A DNA stretch of 52,993 bases, taken from contig SVTV01000021.1 in NCBI GenBank assembly GCA_015063605.1, forward strand, positions 1-52,993. Reading direction: 5' to 3'. This DNA comes from Oscillospiraceae bacterium (lineage in GTDB: Bacteria > Bacillota > Clostridia > Oscillospirales > SIG627). Both the position numbers and the translations under genes were made by a program. The notes under the pieces were generated by a model that was not told the origin of the DNA, did not search any database, and worked only from the letters and a program-made list of their open reading frames with translations. Positions 9,247-18,273 of this stretch are shown piece by piece. The first letter of the stretch is position 1. Each line of letters opens with the position of its first letter.

Positions 9247-10998
9247 CTATGAAAGCTTAAGTGTAACGCGGCACTCTGCCGTATCGGAAATCACTTCTGC
9301 CACACGGTAAATACCGTTTCGGTTTCCGCATCTCTCATCGGTAAGCACGATAGTTGAATCGGATGAAACTTCATTTTTGAATGCACCGAATCTTACACAG
9401 ATACTGCCTATGCCAAACTCGAATTCCGTTGTTTCTTTTCCGTCAAAAGCAAGTAGGGGTATCTTCCAGAAAGCCGTGCCTTTTACCCCGTCTTTAAGCT
9501 TGCAAGAAATGTGCAGACCTTGTTTATCCAATGAAATGTTTTCTTTGAGAAGCTCCCATTCAACGCAGAAAGAAGCGCTTTCCTCCGAGGCTCCCTTAAT
9601 TTCGACTCCGATCGGTTTTTCATTTACGCAAAGCAAATGCTTTTTGCCGTCCGCATCAATGTATCCGGGGGATATTGCAAGCATCTGTGACTCAACGGTA
9701 TCTGTTATATACTTTGTAAATTCACCTGTAACCTCGTTGGGACCCAGTACGTTAAGGTCTATACATGCAGGAGACAGTAAGTAACACGGTGTTGCGGTGA
9801 AAGGCATGGAAAGTCCAAGCTCTGCGGGGATGCCGTTTTTGTGATAACGTCCGAGTCCGGGCGCCTCATGACGGGGATCTGCCAAAACCGCATATTCTAC
9901 AGACTGACCTGCTGCCGAGGCGAATACTTTGCCGAACCGTTCGCTTGTCTTGAACGCATAACCTCCGAGCTCTGCGGGACATGCTCGTTCATCGATAGTA
10001 TCATCAGCCGCAAAATATCCGCATGAAATAAACGTTGAAAGTACATTCATGTAATGGGGAAACGTTCCGTAATAATCGATTCCGTAGATGCTGTTCTGAG
10101 GGAAACGGTTTCTTATATGCTTTTCGCCTTCGGGAAGGTCTAAATACCGTATTGTTGTTAACGCACTTAAATGAGCTGCTCTTTTGAATTGTCCCGCCTT
10201 TTCAATATCTCCTTCTCTCTTACAGCGGAGAGCCGCATATTCACAAACGGAGGTCTGCAATGCCTCGTTATGCAGAAACTGATTTGAACGTCCCCCGAAT
10301 GGTATTTGATATGCCGCAGATTGCATTTTAAGCGTCATGTCTGCGCCGAGTCTGAGCTTATCTTCGATCTGCTTTGCCCATTTTCCGTCATATCCGAACC
10401 ATAAAAGCTGTTCAAATCTCACACGGGTGGTCACGTCATAGAGAAGGGCATGGTCGTGGTCGTCGAACATTCCGTTTTCATCAAGATGCTCGATCACCCA
10501 CGGCATGATAAGGTCAAAATGATCCTCGTAAGGCTCGCCCGTTAGCTTGTAACGGAGATACATGCCCACAAGTCCATAAACCATCATGTTGTTCGTGTCT
10601 TCTTTTTTCAGGAACGAGTAATGTGTTTCGGGCTTTGCGTTTCGCAATACTTCAAGCCATTCGGGTCTCACGTGCTCCTTCATCAGCATGAAGGATATAC
10701 ACAGATCTTCAAGAGTCAGGTCGTTATATCCGTTTTCTTTGTAAGGGCTTCTTACGGTATTTTCAAGCGCTCTTACACTTTTTTCGGTAACCTTTTTCCA
10801 TAAAGGAAGTAATTCCGGTCTTCTTCCGCTTTCAATAAGGTAAGCAATCATAACAGAAGTTCTGAATGCCGTAAAATGGTATATCTCATCGGGAAACTCC
10901 AAGTATTTTTCCAATGATTCTATACCGTACGCTTCAAAGGCACGTTCCATTATGTCAAGGTAATCCTTCTTTGTTATGTTTGTGGGTGTGAAGTACAT
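9247..10998 (-). CDS. Putative polysaccharide-active protein (alpha/alpha-toroid plus beta-sandwich)
   Basis: A 583-residue protein that I do not recognise at family level. The first 330 or so residues are helical, with aromatic-rich segments such as FGGRSNQFLHNEALQ and NSIYGIDYYGTFPHYMNV, typical of alpha/alpha-toroid polysaccharide lyases or unsaturated-oligosaccharide hydrolases. The last 200 are beta-rich. Candidate catalytic residues are the Asn-Glu pair in LHNEA and the Tyr/His in YYGTFPHYM. No signal peptide. It lies between a GH106-like gene and an SGNH hydrolase in one operon, supporting a role in a complex, possibly acidic, glycan. AAAGAGG precedes the start. Confidence 0.6.
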   Translation of the reverse strand: MYFTPTNITKKDYLDIMERAFEAYGIESLEKYLEFPDEIYHFTAFRTSVMIAYLIESGRRPELLPLWKKVTEKSVRALENTVRSPYKENGYNDLTLEDLCISFMLMKEHVRPEWLEVLRNAKPETHYSFLKKEDTNNMMVYGLVGMYLRYKLTGEPYEDHFDLIMPWVIEHLDENGMFDDHDHALLYDVTTRVRFEQLLWFGYDGKWAKQIEDKLRLGADMTLKMQSAAYQIPFGGRSNQFLHNEALQTSVCEYAALRCKREGDIEKAGQFKRAAHLSALTTIRYLDLPEGEKHIRNRFPQNSIYGIDYYGTFPHYMNVLSTFISCGYFAADDTIDERACPAELGGYAFKTSERFGKVFASAAGQSVEYAVLADPRHEAPGLGRYHKNGIPAELGLSMPFTATPCYLLSPACIDLNVLGPNEVTGEFTKYITDTVESQMLAISPGYIDADGKKHLLCVNEKPIGVEIKGASEESASFCVEWELLKENISLDKQGLHISCKLKDGVKGTAFWKIPLLAFDGKETTEFEFGIGSICVRFGAFKNEVSSDSTIVLTDERCGNRNGIYRVAEVISDTAECRVTLKLS

Positions 10999-11038
10999 AA
11001 GTCCTCTTTGATGTGATAGCTTTTTTTATGTGATCTGT

Positions 11039-14000
11039 TTATTTTTCTCTTATCGCCAATATGGGTGAAGAAATAATACCCGTACGGCGGAGTCTGTATT
11101 CGTAAGTCCACATTGCACCCGTTGTCACCCATGCTGCGGGACCCAGCCAATAGTATTTTTCATCGGCGTTGTGCACGTCTCCGAAGCAGTTTCTTCGGGA
11201 TATGTGGGAATCCAATGTGACAATGTGCTCACCCTCGGTAAGCATTCCTATGCTTTCGCTGTAAGGGGGATATGCTATCACGGCTTTCTTTTCACCGTCA
11301 ACCGAAACGGTATTCACCGCCGCAGCATAGTGAGGAATATTTATCACAAGCTCGGAAGCCTTTTCAAGCTTGACGGGAAGCTTATAGGAGACAACACCGC
11401 CGTAGAAGGGTAGTCCCTGATATGTAAGATCACTGAAGCCCAGCTTTTCGGGAAGAGGTGTTACCGTAAGCCTTCTGCCATTAACTCTGACACCGAATTT
11501 ACCCAAAAGGTACATGCTCTCGCAATTTGTACGCTCACCGAAGGGAAGCGTTACAAGAAGAATGTTTTCTCCCTTTTTCAATACGGGAAGCACCGTCCTT
11601 CTTATGGACTTATCGGTATAATATCCCGCATCCTTATATTCCACCTTTTCTCCGTTGAATACTATCTGCGCCTTATCCGCATCCTCAAGGGCAAGAACGG
11701 GAGAAGTATATTCTATATCGCTGTATATCGTATATTCCAATGTGACCGTATGCTCCGCAGGCTTTCTCTCAATTACCCAAGGCTGTGCCAGAGGTACGGG
11801 AAGTCCGAGACGCTTACGAAGTGCCGCATCTATTCTCAAGGTCTCTTCCCTTTCCGAGGAAAGCTCCTCACCGTCAAGAGCATATCTTGCGGAATCGAGA
11901 AGAAGCACGTTATCCTCGGAAAGAGCGTAATCCACCGTCATGGGAAGCGGTATATTCTTACCGCCAAACGTCTGCGCCGTTTCGGTATAAGAGCTTTCTT
12001 CATCGGAATATTCAAGGAACAGAAGCATGGAATCGTAATCGTAAAGCTCGGAGAAGATGCAGGTGCTGTCCTTCTCGGTCACATATGATACATTTCTTAT
12101 TTCACCCGTTACGGTATCCCATATCTTCGGAACGAATCTGCCCTTGACACGGATACGTATCTTCTGAGAGCGTACCGCATCCTTGCTGTAGGGCTCACAG
12201 CAATGGGAAACAAAGAGCCACAGTCCCGTTTCGTCACGTCTGATCTGATGGATAAGATCGTTGGTGTATGCACCGCTTGCGTCTCTTATCTCCACTACTC
12301 TGTTATTTTCAAGGCACGATGTGAGCGCACCCTTTGTAAAGGGTATATTTTCCGAGATCTCGTAAAGCTTTCTTCCTCTTACCGAGGGTACGGCATTTTC
12401 GTATTTGGGTGCGCCACCCATGAATATGAGCTTACCGCCGTCATTGCGGAAATCCTCAAGCCTTTCGAGAGTGGTCGAGCGGAGCGTCTCGCATTCGGGA
12501 ACGATGACCGCATCGTATTCCATTTCTCCCACCTTAAGGGGAGCCGATCCCTTAGCGCAAAGATCGGGGAGGAGAGATTCCGATATGTAATCGAAGTCGA
12601 TATTGCCCTTGAGGAGCCATTCCGTAACGTTTCTGAAATTGTCCTCAAGATTGTTTCTTACGAGAGCCGTCTGCTCATTTGGTCCGAAGTGGAGCCAATA
12701 GCTTTCAACGGGATGGACGACAGCCACCTTTACGAGAGGCTTACCCCTTGTAAGCGCCGTGTTGAGTCTTGCAAAGTGGTCTTCAACGTAAGGATATTCC
12801 TTGTACCAGGGAGACTGGTATGACATAGAAGCGGGATAATCCCTCTTCGCAGTCCCCTTCATGGATACCCAGGAAAGGTGATGAACTCTGACCGTTACGC
12901 CGAGAGCCGCCTGCCAGTCGCCGTGAAGCTTGTGCCCTCTGAAATCAAAATCCCAGCCCGTAACACCGTAAAGCTCGCTGAGCATACCGGGGCGTCCGTA
13001 TTGGTGTACTGCCGACTGACACTGCTTTGCCGTGGTAAATTCAAATCTTGCACAAAGCATATCTATTCCGGGAAGACCGAAGGAACGGTAAGATCTCATG
13101 CAATCACCCAAAGCCGCCGTCTGAGAAAGAAGTGAGGGCTCTTCCATCATATGACCCGTAAGAAGTATGCCATGGTCGTCGCACCATTTTCCGCAGGTAT
13201 CGGCAAAGGCTTCGGCAAATCTTTCCGCAACATGGTCGTGATAGCGGTAGCGTGTAAGAGATACCTTTCCGCCGGGAAGCTCCCAGAGCAATTCGGGAAG
13301 GTGATCGATAAGGGATGTGCCGTAAGCCTCATTATAAGTCTTATCAAGATCATCCGTCCAGGGAAGCGTTACATTGTGAGTGCTGTCCGCAAAGGAAAGG
13401 ACGCCCTTCTTTTTAAACTGAGGCTCATCGGTAAACATTGCGGGGACGGTCTTTCCGAATTCCTCTCCCACAGCATCATAATATTTTTCGTGAGTGATCT
13501 CGATAAATCTTTCTATGGCTTTTCTGTTAAGCGTATCTACATACGCCTGATTGTTGTATCGGGGATTGTCGGGCTCGATCTGTGCGTATACCGTCCAGAG
13601 CCTTCCCTCACCCTTTTCGCCCTCATTCATTTTTTTGTAGGATGCAAGGCATTTATCCTCATCGAGAACCACATCGAAGCGTGCTATGACTCTCGTATTC
13701 CTTCTCACCTTGTAATCGGGATCGCAGGAGAATACGATATATTTCTGACGAAGGCTTTCATCCTTTGTTACAAGCCCTCCCGCAAAGCCCGAGGGCCAGC
13801 GGTCTTCATCGTAAAGCCATGAAAGCATTTCATTTTTCTTTGCGTGCTCCGTACAGGACTTTACAAGCTCCATAAAGCTGTCGGAAAGATATTCCGAGGA
13901 CATACCCGCACGGCAATGTATATGAAAGCCGCCGAGTCCCATTTCCTTGAAGATATCTATCTGACGCAGAAGCTCCTTTTCCTCAAGATCGCAATTCCAT

Positions 14001-14092
14001 GCCCAGAAGGGCGTTCCGCGGTATTCCGCTGTAGGAGCTTGGAAAAGCTCTTTTTTCAATTCCTTTGTTGCTCTGTTGCTGTCGTATATCAT
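11039..14092 (-). CDS. GH106-like glycoside hydrolase (alpha-L-rhamnosidase superfamily)
   Basis: A 1017-residue protein beginning with an (EYRGTPFWAWN) segment and GGFHIHCRAG, the opening of the large cytoplasmic GH106-like family. A TIM barrel spans about 20-440 (TDEPQF, MLSELYGVTGWD, HHLSWVSMKG), a Rossmann-like middle domain with VIVPECETLRS lies about 460-600, and C-terminal beta-sandwich modules end near 1000. Rhamnosidase is the characterised activity of GH106, but many relatives are untested. ATG follows AAGGAGACGGTT. It is the second gene of a four-gene operon; no export signal. Confidence 0.8.
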   Translation of the reverse strand: MIYDSNRATKELKKELFQAPTAEYRGTPFWAWNCDLEEKELLRQIDIFKEMGLGGFHIHCRAGMSSEYLSDSFMELVKSCTEHAKKNEMLSWLYDEDRWPSGFAGGLVTKDESLRQKYIVFSCDPDYKVRRNTRVIARFDVVLDEDKCLASYKKMNEGEKGEGRLWTVYAQIEPDNPRYNNQAYVDTLNRKAIERFIEITHEKYYDAVGEEFGKTVPAMFTDEPQFKKKGVLSFADSTHNVTLPWTDDLDKTYNEAYGTSLIDHLPELLWELPGGKVSLTRYRYHDHVAERFAEAFADTCGKWCDDHGILLTGHMMEEPSLLSQTAALGDCMRSYRSFGLPGIDMLCARFEFTTAKQCQSAVHQYGRPGMLSELYGVTGWDFDFRGHKLHGDWQAALGVTVRVHHLSWVSMKGTAKRDYPASMSYQSPWYKEYPYVEDHFARLNTALTRGKPLVKVAVVHPVESYWLHFGPNEQTALVRNNLEDNFRNVTEWLLKGNIDFDYISESLLPDLCAKGSAPLKVGEMEYDAVIVPECETLRSTTLERLEDFRNDGGKLIFMGGAPKYENAVPSVRGRKLYEISENIPFTKGALTSCLENNRVVEIRDASGAYTNDLIHQIRRDETGLWLFVSHCCEPYSKDAVRSQKIRIRVKGRFVPKIWDTVTGEIRNVSYVTEKDSTCIFSELYDYDSMLLFLEYSDEESSYTETAQTFGGKNIPLPMTVDYALSEDNVLLLDSARYALDGEELSSEREETLRIDAALRKRLGLPVPLAQPWVIERKPAEHTVTLEYTIYSDIEYTSPVLALEDADKAQIVFNGEKVEYKDAGYYTDKSIRRTVLPVLKKGENILLVTLPFGERTNCESMYLLGKFGVRVNGRRLTVTPLPEKLGFSDLTYQGLPFYGGVVSYKLPVKLEKASELVINIPHYAAAVNTVSVDGEKKAVIAYPPYSESIGMLTEGEHIVTLDSHISRRNCFGDVHNADEKYYWLGPAAWVTTGAMWTYEYRLRRTGIISSPILAIREK

Positions 14093-14136
14093 AACCGTCT
14101 CCTTTTTATTTATGTAATTATTTATATAATTTCGGA

Positions 14137-15054
14137 TTACAGAAGAGTGAATTTAGCCGAGCTGACATTTGGGGTACATTCCCTTCCTGCGGGATCGAGG
14201 TAAGGAACAGCCGTATGCTCTCTGCCTATTCCCATAAAGAAGGAACTTTCCATACCGTCTATCGTGACGGTCGTACCTTCAAGTGTTATTATTGCGTGTA
14301 CGGGATCATTGTATATTACCATATGGCCTATGCTTCTTGCCTTTTGACGCAGCTCCTCGGGGAAATGATCGTGAGCTACCGATATCCAATCGTAAGAGGC
14401 GGAATTCAGATCGAGATGACATACGCCGTCAAGAAGTCTTATATAGTCACGGTGGAAGTGACCGCTTATTACCATAAGAACGCTGTGCTTTCTCTTTGCA
14501 TTGACCTCGTTTATCATTTTAAGCACGTCTTTGCGGTTCTTTACGCCGTCGGGGCGCTCAAAGCTGGAATGACCGACAAGGATGCAGGGATAAGGAGAGG
14601 CTTCTATAGTCTCTCTGAGCCATTCGATATTTTCCGGAGGTATCCAGTCTCTTTCATCAGGTGTCTTGTAGTAATTGCCCATGTCGAAATGAACGTATTC
14701 ACCGTTTATGAGTGAATAGTTCGGATCGAAAACGATAAATCTGTAGCCCTCACAGTCAAAATAATACTGAACGTCTTCCATCCTGTAAAGCTTCAATACC
14801 TCCTCAAGGGGAGTACCGTCGGTATCATGATTGCCGAGGCAATGGTATGACGGAATGTGAAAATCATTGTAAAGGTTTATAAGCTCCGGATATCTTGAGG
14901 GCGCGTGGCAAAGGTCTCCCGCATGTATGATAAATGATGCGTTTTCCTTTTCCGCACGCTTTTGTATATATCTTAATTTTTCAAGCTTCGCTTCGGGATC
15001 GGGATCAAAGCTTCCGGGTGCATAATGGAAATCGGCAAATATCGAAAATTTCAT
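14137..15054 (-). CDS. Calcineurin-like metallophosphoesterase
   Basis: A 305-residue protein with the full binuclear metal set: FADFHY (Asp-x-His), HAGDLCH, LGNHDTDG, LVGHSSF and ISGHFHRD. It is probably cytoplasmic. First gene of the operon 15054-8485, directly behind a perfect promoter. A phosphoesterase leading a glycosidase operon could remove phosphate from a substituted sugar or act as a signalling enzyme; the sequence does not decide. Start supported by CAGGAG. Confidence 0.9.
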   Translation of the reverse strand: MKFSIFADFHYAPGSFDPDPEAKLEKLRYIQKRAEKENASFIIHAGDLCHAPSRYPELINLYNDFHIPSYHCLGNHDTDGTPLEEVLKLYRMEDVQYYFDCEGYRFIVFDPNYSLINGEYVHFDMGNYYKTPDERDWIPPENIEWLRETIEASPYPCILVGHSSFERPDGVKNRKDVLKMINEVNAKRKHSVLMVISGHFHRDYIRLLDGVCHLDLNSASYDWISVAHDHFPEELRQKARSIGHMVIYNDPVHAIITLEGTTVTIDGMESSFFMGIGREHTAVPYLDPAGRECTPNVSSAKFTLL

Positions 15055-15093
15055 ATACTTTCTCCTGACTCAAAATTGATATGATCCAAGGTT

Positions 15094-15122
15094 ATTATAA
15101 ATTATTTTTTCTTGTATGTCAA
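15094..15122 (-). promoter_or_regulatory. Promoter of the operon 15054-8485
   Basis: Minus-strand TTGACA (15117-15122), 17-base spacer, TATAAT (15094-15099). Exact consensus. It is divergent from the NhaC promoter, with about 40 bases between the two -35 boxes. Confidence 0.88.
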
Positions 15123-15161
15123 TAGTGTAAATTCTCTCTTTTCCCTTTTATTAAATAAGGA

Positions 15162-15190
15162 TTGACAAAGCAATGAAAATAGTATAAAAT
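15162..15190 (+). promoter_or_regulatory. Promoter of the nhaC-like operon
   Basis: TTGACA (15162-15167), 17-base spacer, TAAAAT (15185-15190). The leader of about 65 nt has a hairpin TGCCCG/CGGGCA (15206-15211 and 15223-15228) upstream of a purine-rich ribosome binding region. I do not recognise it as a known riboswitch. Confidence 0.85.
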
Positions 15191-15262
15191 ATCAATAAGC
15201 AAGATTGCCCGAAGGATCAAAACGGGCAGATATTTCTTTAGGAAAGGAAAAGAAAAAGCATC

Positions 15263-16570
15263 ATGAACAAGCGAGGCGCATGGGCGCTCTTACCTATCGG
15301 AATATTCGTTGTATTATATCTTACAATGGGTATAGTTTTTGAATATGTTATGAAGATAAATATGGGATTTTACAACGTTCCCATTGTAGTAATATTTATA
15401 ATAGCTCTTTTTGCCGCATGTCTGCAAAACAGAGAGGTAAGCTTTAATAAAAAGCTTGAGCTCATGGGAGAAGGCGCGGGAGACAAGAATATAATCACCA
15501 TGCTCCTTATATTCATGCTTGCGGGTATATTCGTAGGTGTTGTAGGCAGAAGCAGTGCCGAAAGCGTGGCATATTTCCTTTTGTCCGTGATCCCTCCAAA
15601 ATTCGCCGTATGCGTTATTTTTCTCGTAAGCTGCTTTGTTTCAACGGCTATGGGAACGTCTGTGGGAACGATAACGCTCATAACTCCCATTGCGGTAACT
15701 CTTTCCGCCACAAGCGGATTTTCACTGCCTCTGTGTGTAGGCTCCGTTGTGGGCGGTGCCATGTTCGGTGATAATCTTTCCTTCGTTTCCGATACGACAA
15801 TTGCCGCTTGCAACGGTCAAGGATGTCATATGAAGGATAAATTCAAGACGAATTTTGCCATAGTTCTGCCTGCGGCGATCGTAACTCTTGCTATTATTAC
15901 CGTTTTGTCCGTAAATACGGATATAGATAAAATAGAAGTTCCGGGCTTCGATCTTATTCAGATGATACCATACATCCTCGTTATGATAGGCGGTATCATC
16001 GGTATCAATGTATTCCTCACTCTTATAGCGGGAATCGTTACGGGAAGTGTTATAATGCTTGCCACGGGCGCAGTTGATTTCCCCTCTCTCATGGCGGGAA
16101 TGGGTAAGGGCGTTTCAAATATGTTTGAAACATCCATGGTAGCTGTTCTTGTAGCCGCTCTCTGCGCTTTGATAAAGTATAACGGCGGTTTTGATTTTCT
16201 TCTTGATCTTATAAAGCGTATATTCAGGGGCAAAAGGAGCGGTCAGCTCGGTATAGGTCTTCTCGTTGGCTTGATGGATATATCCACGGCAAACAATACG
16301 GTCGCCATCGTTATGGCAAACCCCATTGCTTCGGAAATGGCAAAGGAATACGGGATCTCAAAGGAGAAAACAGCATCTCTTCTCGATACCTTCTCATGTA
16401 TTTTCCAGGGTACGCTTCCCTACGGTGCGCAGATACTCGTTGCATTGTCTGCGGTAAGCACAATGGAATATACGCTGGGAGCTTTTGATATTATTGCAAA
16501 TCTCTTCTATCCCATGATGCTCCTTTTAAGCTCTCTTATATTCATATTCTTCGTTCCGGAGAAAAAATAA
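15263..16570 (+). CDS. NhaC-family Na+/H+ antiporter-type membrane protein
   Basis: A 435-residue integral membrane protein with about 11 hydrophobic segments. It carries the conserved STAMGTSVGTITLITPIA and GGAMFGDNLSFVSDTTIAA segments, the latter being the DNxSxxSDTT signature of NhaC antiporters. It should exchange sodium (or a carboxylate) for protons across the cytoplasmic membrane. First gene of an operon with a phosphodiesterase and a GDPD. This pairing is unusual; co-regulation by ion stress or phospholipid turnover is only a guess. The best purine-rich stretch is rather far (about 15 bases) from the ATG. Confidence 0.88.
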   Translation: MNKRGAWALLPIGIFVVLYLTMGIVFEYVMKINMGFYNVPIVVIFIIALFAACLQNREVSFNKKLELMGEGAGDKNIITMLLIFMLAGIFVGVVGRSSAESVAYFLLSVIPPKFAVCVIFLVSCFVSTAMGTSVGTITLITPIAVTLSATSGFSLPLCVGSVVGGAMFGDNLSFVSDTTIAACNGQGCHMKDKFKTNFAIVLPAAIVTLAIITVLSVNTDIDKIEVPGFDLIQMIPYILVMIGGIIGINVFLTLIAGIVTGSVIMLATGAVDFPSLMAGMGKGVSNMFETSMVAVLVAALCALIKYNGGFDFLLDLIKRIFRGKRSGQLGIGLLVGLMDISTANNTVAIVMANPIASEMAKEYGISKEKTASLLDTFSCIFQGTLPYGAQILVALSAVSTMEYTLGAFDIIANLFYPMMLLLSSLIFIFFVPEKK

Positions 16571-16641
16571 CGTTGGGACAGGCGTCCCCGAACAAAGTTT
16601 TTTGAAAATTGCAATTTGACTGCATGAAAGGATATAATAAA

Positions 16642-17415
16642 ATGGACAATAAAGTTATTCTCATATCTATAGACGGTATGCGCTCAGACGGAATGCAGAT
16701 GTGCGGAAATCCTTATGTGAAGGAGCTTGAAAGAATGTGTGCATACACATATAAAGCATCCTCCATGGATCCCTCCGTTACATTTCCCTGTCACTTTTCA
16801 ATGACACATTCCGTAACACCTCAGCGTCACGGAATTCTTACAAACACATACGTGCCTCAAGTCAGACCCGTTGCGGGAATATTTGAGAAGATCAAAAGCG
16901 CCAAAGGCGTTTCCGCCATGTTTTACGGCTGGGAACCACTGCGTGATATCGCTTTGCCGGGTACACTGAAGTTTTCCACATACATAAACGCATATATGAA
17001 GGAAAGCAGTGACACCGTTCTCACAGATGAAGCAATAAAGGTCATCGGCGAAAACAAGCCCGATTTCGCCTTCCTCTATATGGTGGAAACCGATGAAAAG
17101 GGCGGTCACGACAACGGATGGATGAGTGAGGAATATTTAAGACGCGTGTCTATAGCTCTTGACAATACGAAGAGAATGATAGATACTTTCAAAAGTGAAT
17201 ATTCCGTCATTATCATGGCTGACCACGGCGGTCACGACAGAAGCCACGGAACGACGCTTCCCGAGGATATGACGATACCGCTGTTCTTCTTCGGTGAAAG
17301 ATTTACACCGGGCGAAATAAAGGAAGAGCTTTCCCTTCTCGATATAGCCCCCACCATAGCAGAATTGATGGGCATTTATCCCGAGGATGAATGGGAAGGC
17401 AGATCAATTGTTTGA
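16642..17415 (+). CDS. Type I phosphodiesterase/nucleotide pyrophosphatase-like protein
   Basis: A 257-residue member of the alkaline phosphatase superfamily. ISIDGMRSDG holds the first metal Asp, DPSVTFPCH the probable Thr nucleophile, and MADHGGHD the distal metal ligands. It is compact for the family (often 350 or more residues), with no signal peptide. The frame is open upstream to 16609, but AAAGGA upstream of ATG 16642 fixes the start. It lies between the antiporter and a GDPD gene in one operon, consistent with turnover of phosphodiesters such as lipid head groups. Confidence 0.87.
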   Translation: MDNKVILISIDGMRSDGMQMCGNPYVKELERMCAYTYKASSMDPSVTFPCHFSMTHSVTPQRHGILTNTYVPQVRPVAGIFEKIKSAKGVSAMFYGWEPLRDIALPGTLKFSTYINAYMKESSDTVLTDEAIKVIGENKPDFAFLYMVETDEKGGHDNGWMSEEYLRRVSIALDNTKRMIDTFKSEYSVIIMADHGGHDRSHGTTLPEDMTIPLFFFGERFTPGEIKEELSLLDIAPTIAELMGIYPEDEWEGRSIV

Positions 17416-17489
17416 GAATAGGGCTGAACCCCACACACAAACAACGTATCATTTTTAAGAAAGGGCGGCTTTAAGCCGTATGACATCTT

Positions 17490-18215
17490 ATGCAATTCAG
17501 AGCACACAGAGGAAATTCCGCATACGCTCCCGAAAACACAATGCCTGCCTTTTGTCTCGCTCTTGAGGAGGGCTTCGAATCCATCGAGACAGACCCCAAT
17601 TATACAAAGGACGGCGTCGTGGTGCTTATGCATGACGGCACGATAAACCGCACCTGCCGTAATTCCGACGGATCTCCCGTAGACCGTCCCGTTATCGTTA
17701 CCGATACAACGTATGAAGAGCTTATGCAATACGATGCGGGAATATTTATGGGTGAAAAATTCCGCGGAACACGTATACCGAAGCTTGAAGAACTTCTCGC
17801 AGCGGCGGAATCAAAGGACGTTGTAATATCTCTTGACAAGAAGATACCCACCGGCAGCATGGATGTATTTTTTGACGTGATCGAAAGATTCAAAACGAGA
17901 ACGGAATTCTCCTGCGCCGATACGAAGCGCATAAAGACCGTTCTTGAACGCTTTCCCAACGCTCTTATCAATTACGACGGAAGCACCACGGATGAAGAGC
18001 TTGAAGAAGTATGCTCTCTTGTAAAAAAAGAGAATCTCACCGTATGGATGTATCTTGATAAGCCCAATTTCGCATGGCTCACGGACAGAGCGAAGGCTTC
18101 CCCCGAAAACTGTGCAAGGGTAAAGAAATACGCACGTCTCGGCATTGCCAATGTGACAAAGCCCGCAGATGTGCGTGAAGCGTACCTTCTCGGTGCGGAT
18201 ATAATTGAAGTATAA
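17490..18215 (+). CDS. Glycerophosphodiester phosphodiesterase family protein
   Basis: A 241-residue GDPD TIM barrel: RAHRGNSAYAPENTMPAF gives the first catalytic His and the substrate Glu, IETDPNYTKDGVVVLMHD gives Glu-x-Asp and the second His. GADIIEV closes the barrel, so it is complete. It normally hydrolyses glycerophosphodiesters to glycerol-3-phosphate and an alcohol. No signal peptide, hence cytoplasmic. The 74-base gap upstream contains a small GGCTTTAAGCC hairpin and a weak ribosome site. Last gene before a bidirectional terminator. Confidence 0.9.
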   Translation: MQFRAHRGNSAYAPENTMPAFCLALEEGFESIETDPNYTKDGVVVLMHDGTINRTCRNSDGSPVDRPVIVTDTTYEELMQYDAGIFMGEKFRGTRIPKLEELLAAAESKDVVISLDKKIPTGSMDVFFDVIERFKTRTEFSCADTKRIKTVLERFPNALINYDGSTTDEELEEVCSLVKKENLTVWMYLDKPNFAWLTDRAKASPENCARVKKYARLGIANVTKPADVREAYLLGADIIEV

Positions 18216-18225
18216 ATAAAGCTCC

Positions 18226-18273
18226 GAAAAAAACGGCTCTCCCCAATATTATGAGGAAAGCCGTCAGTTTTTT
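18226..18273. terminator. Bidirectional terminator
   Basis: Stem ACGGCTCTCC/GGAAAGCCGT (18233-18242 and 18255-18264) with T runs on both strands, between the converging GDPD and DMT transporter genes. It overlaps the last bases of the latter. Confidence 0.85.

Noticed and set aside
13151..13822. 223-codon frame opposite the GH106-like gene
   Set aside because: Antisense to a 1017-residue gene with family motifs; composition is not protein-like.
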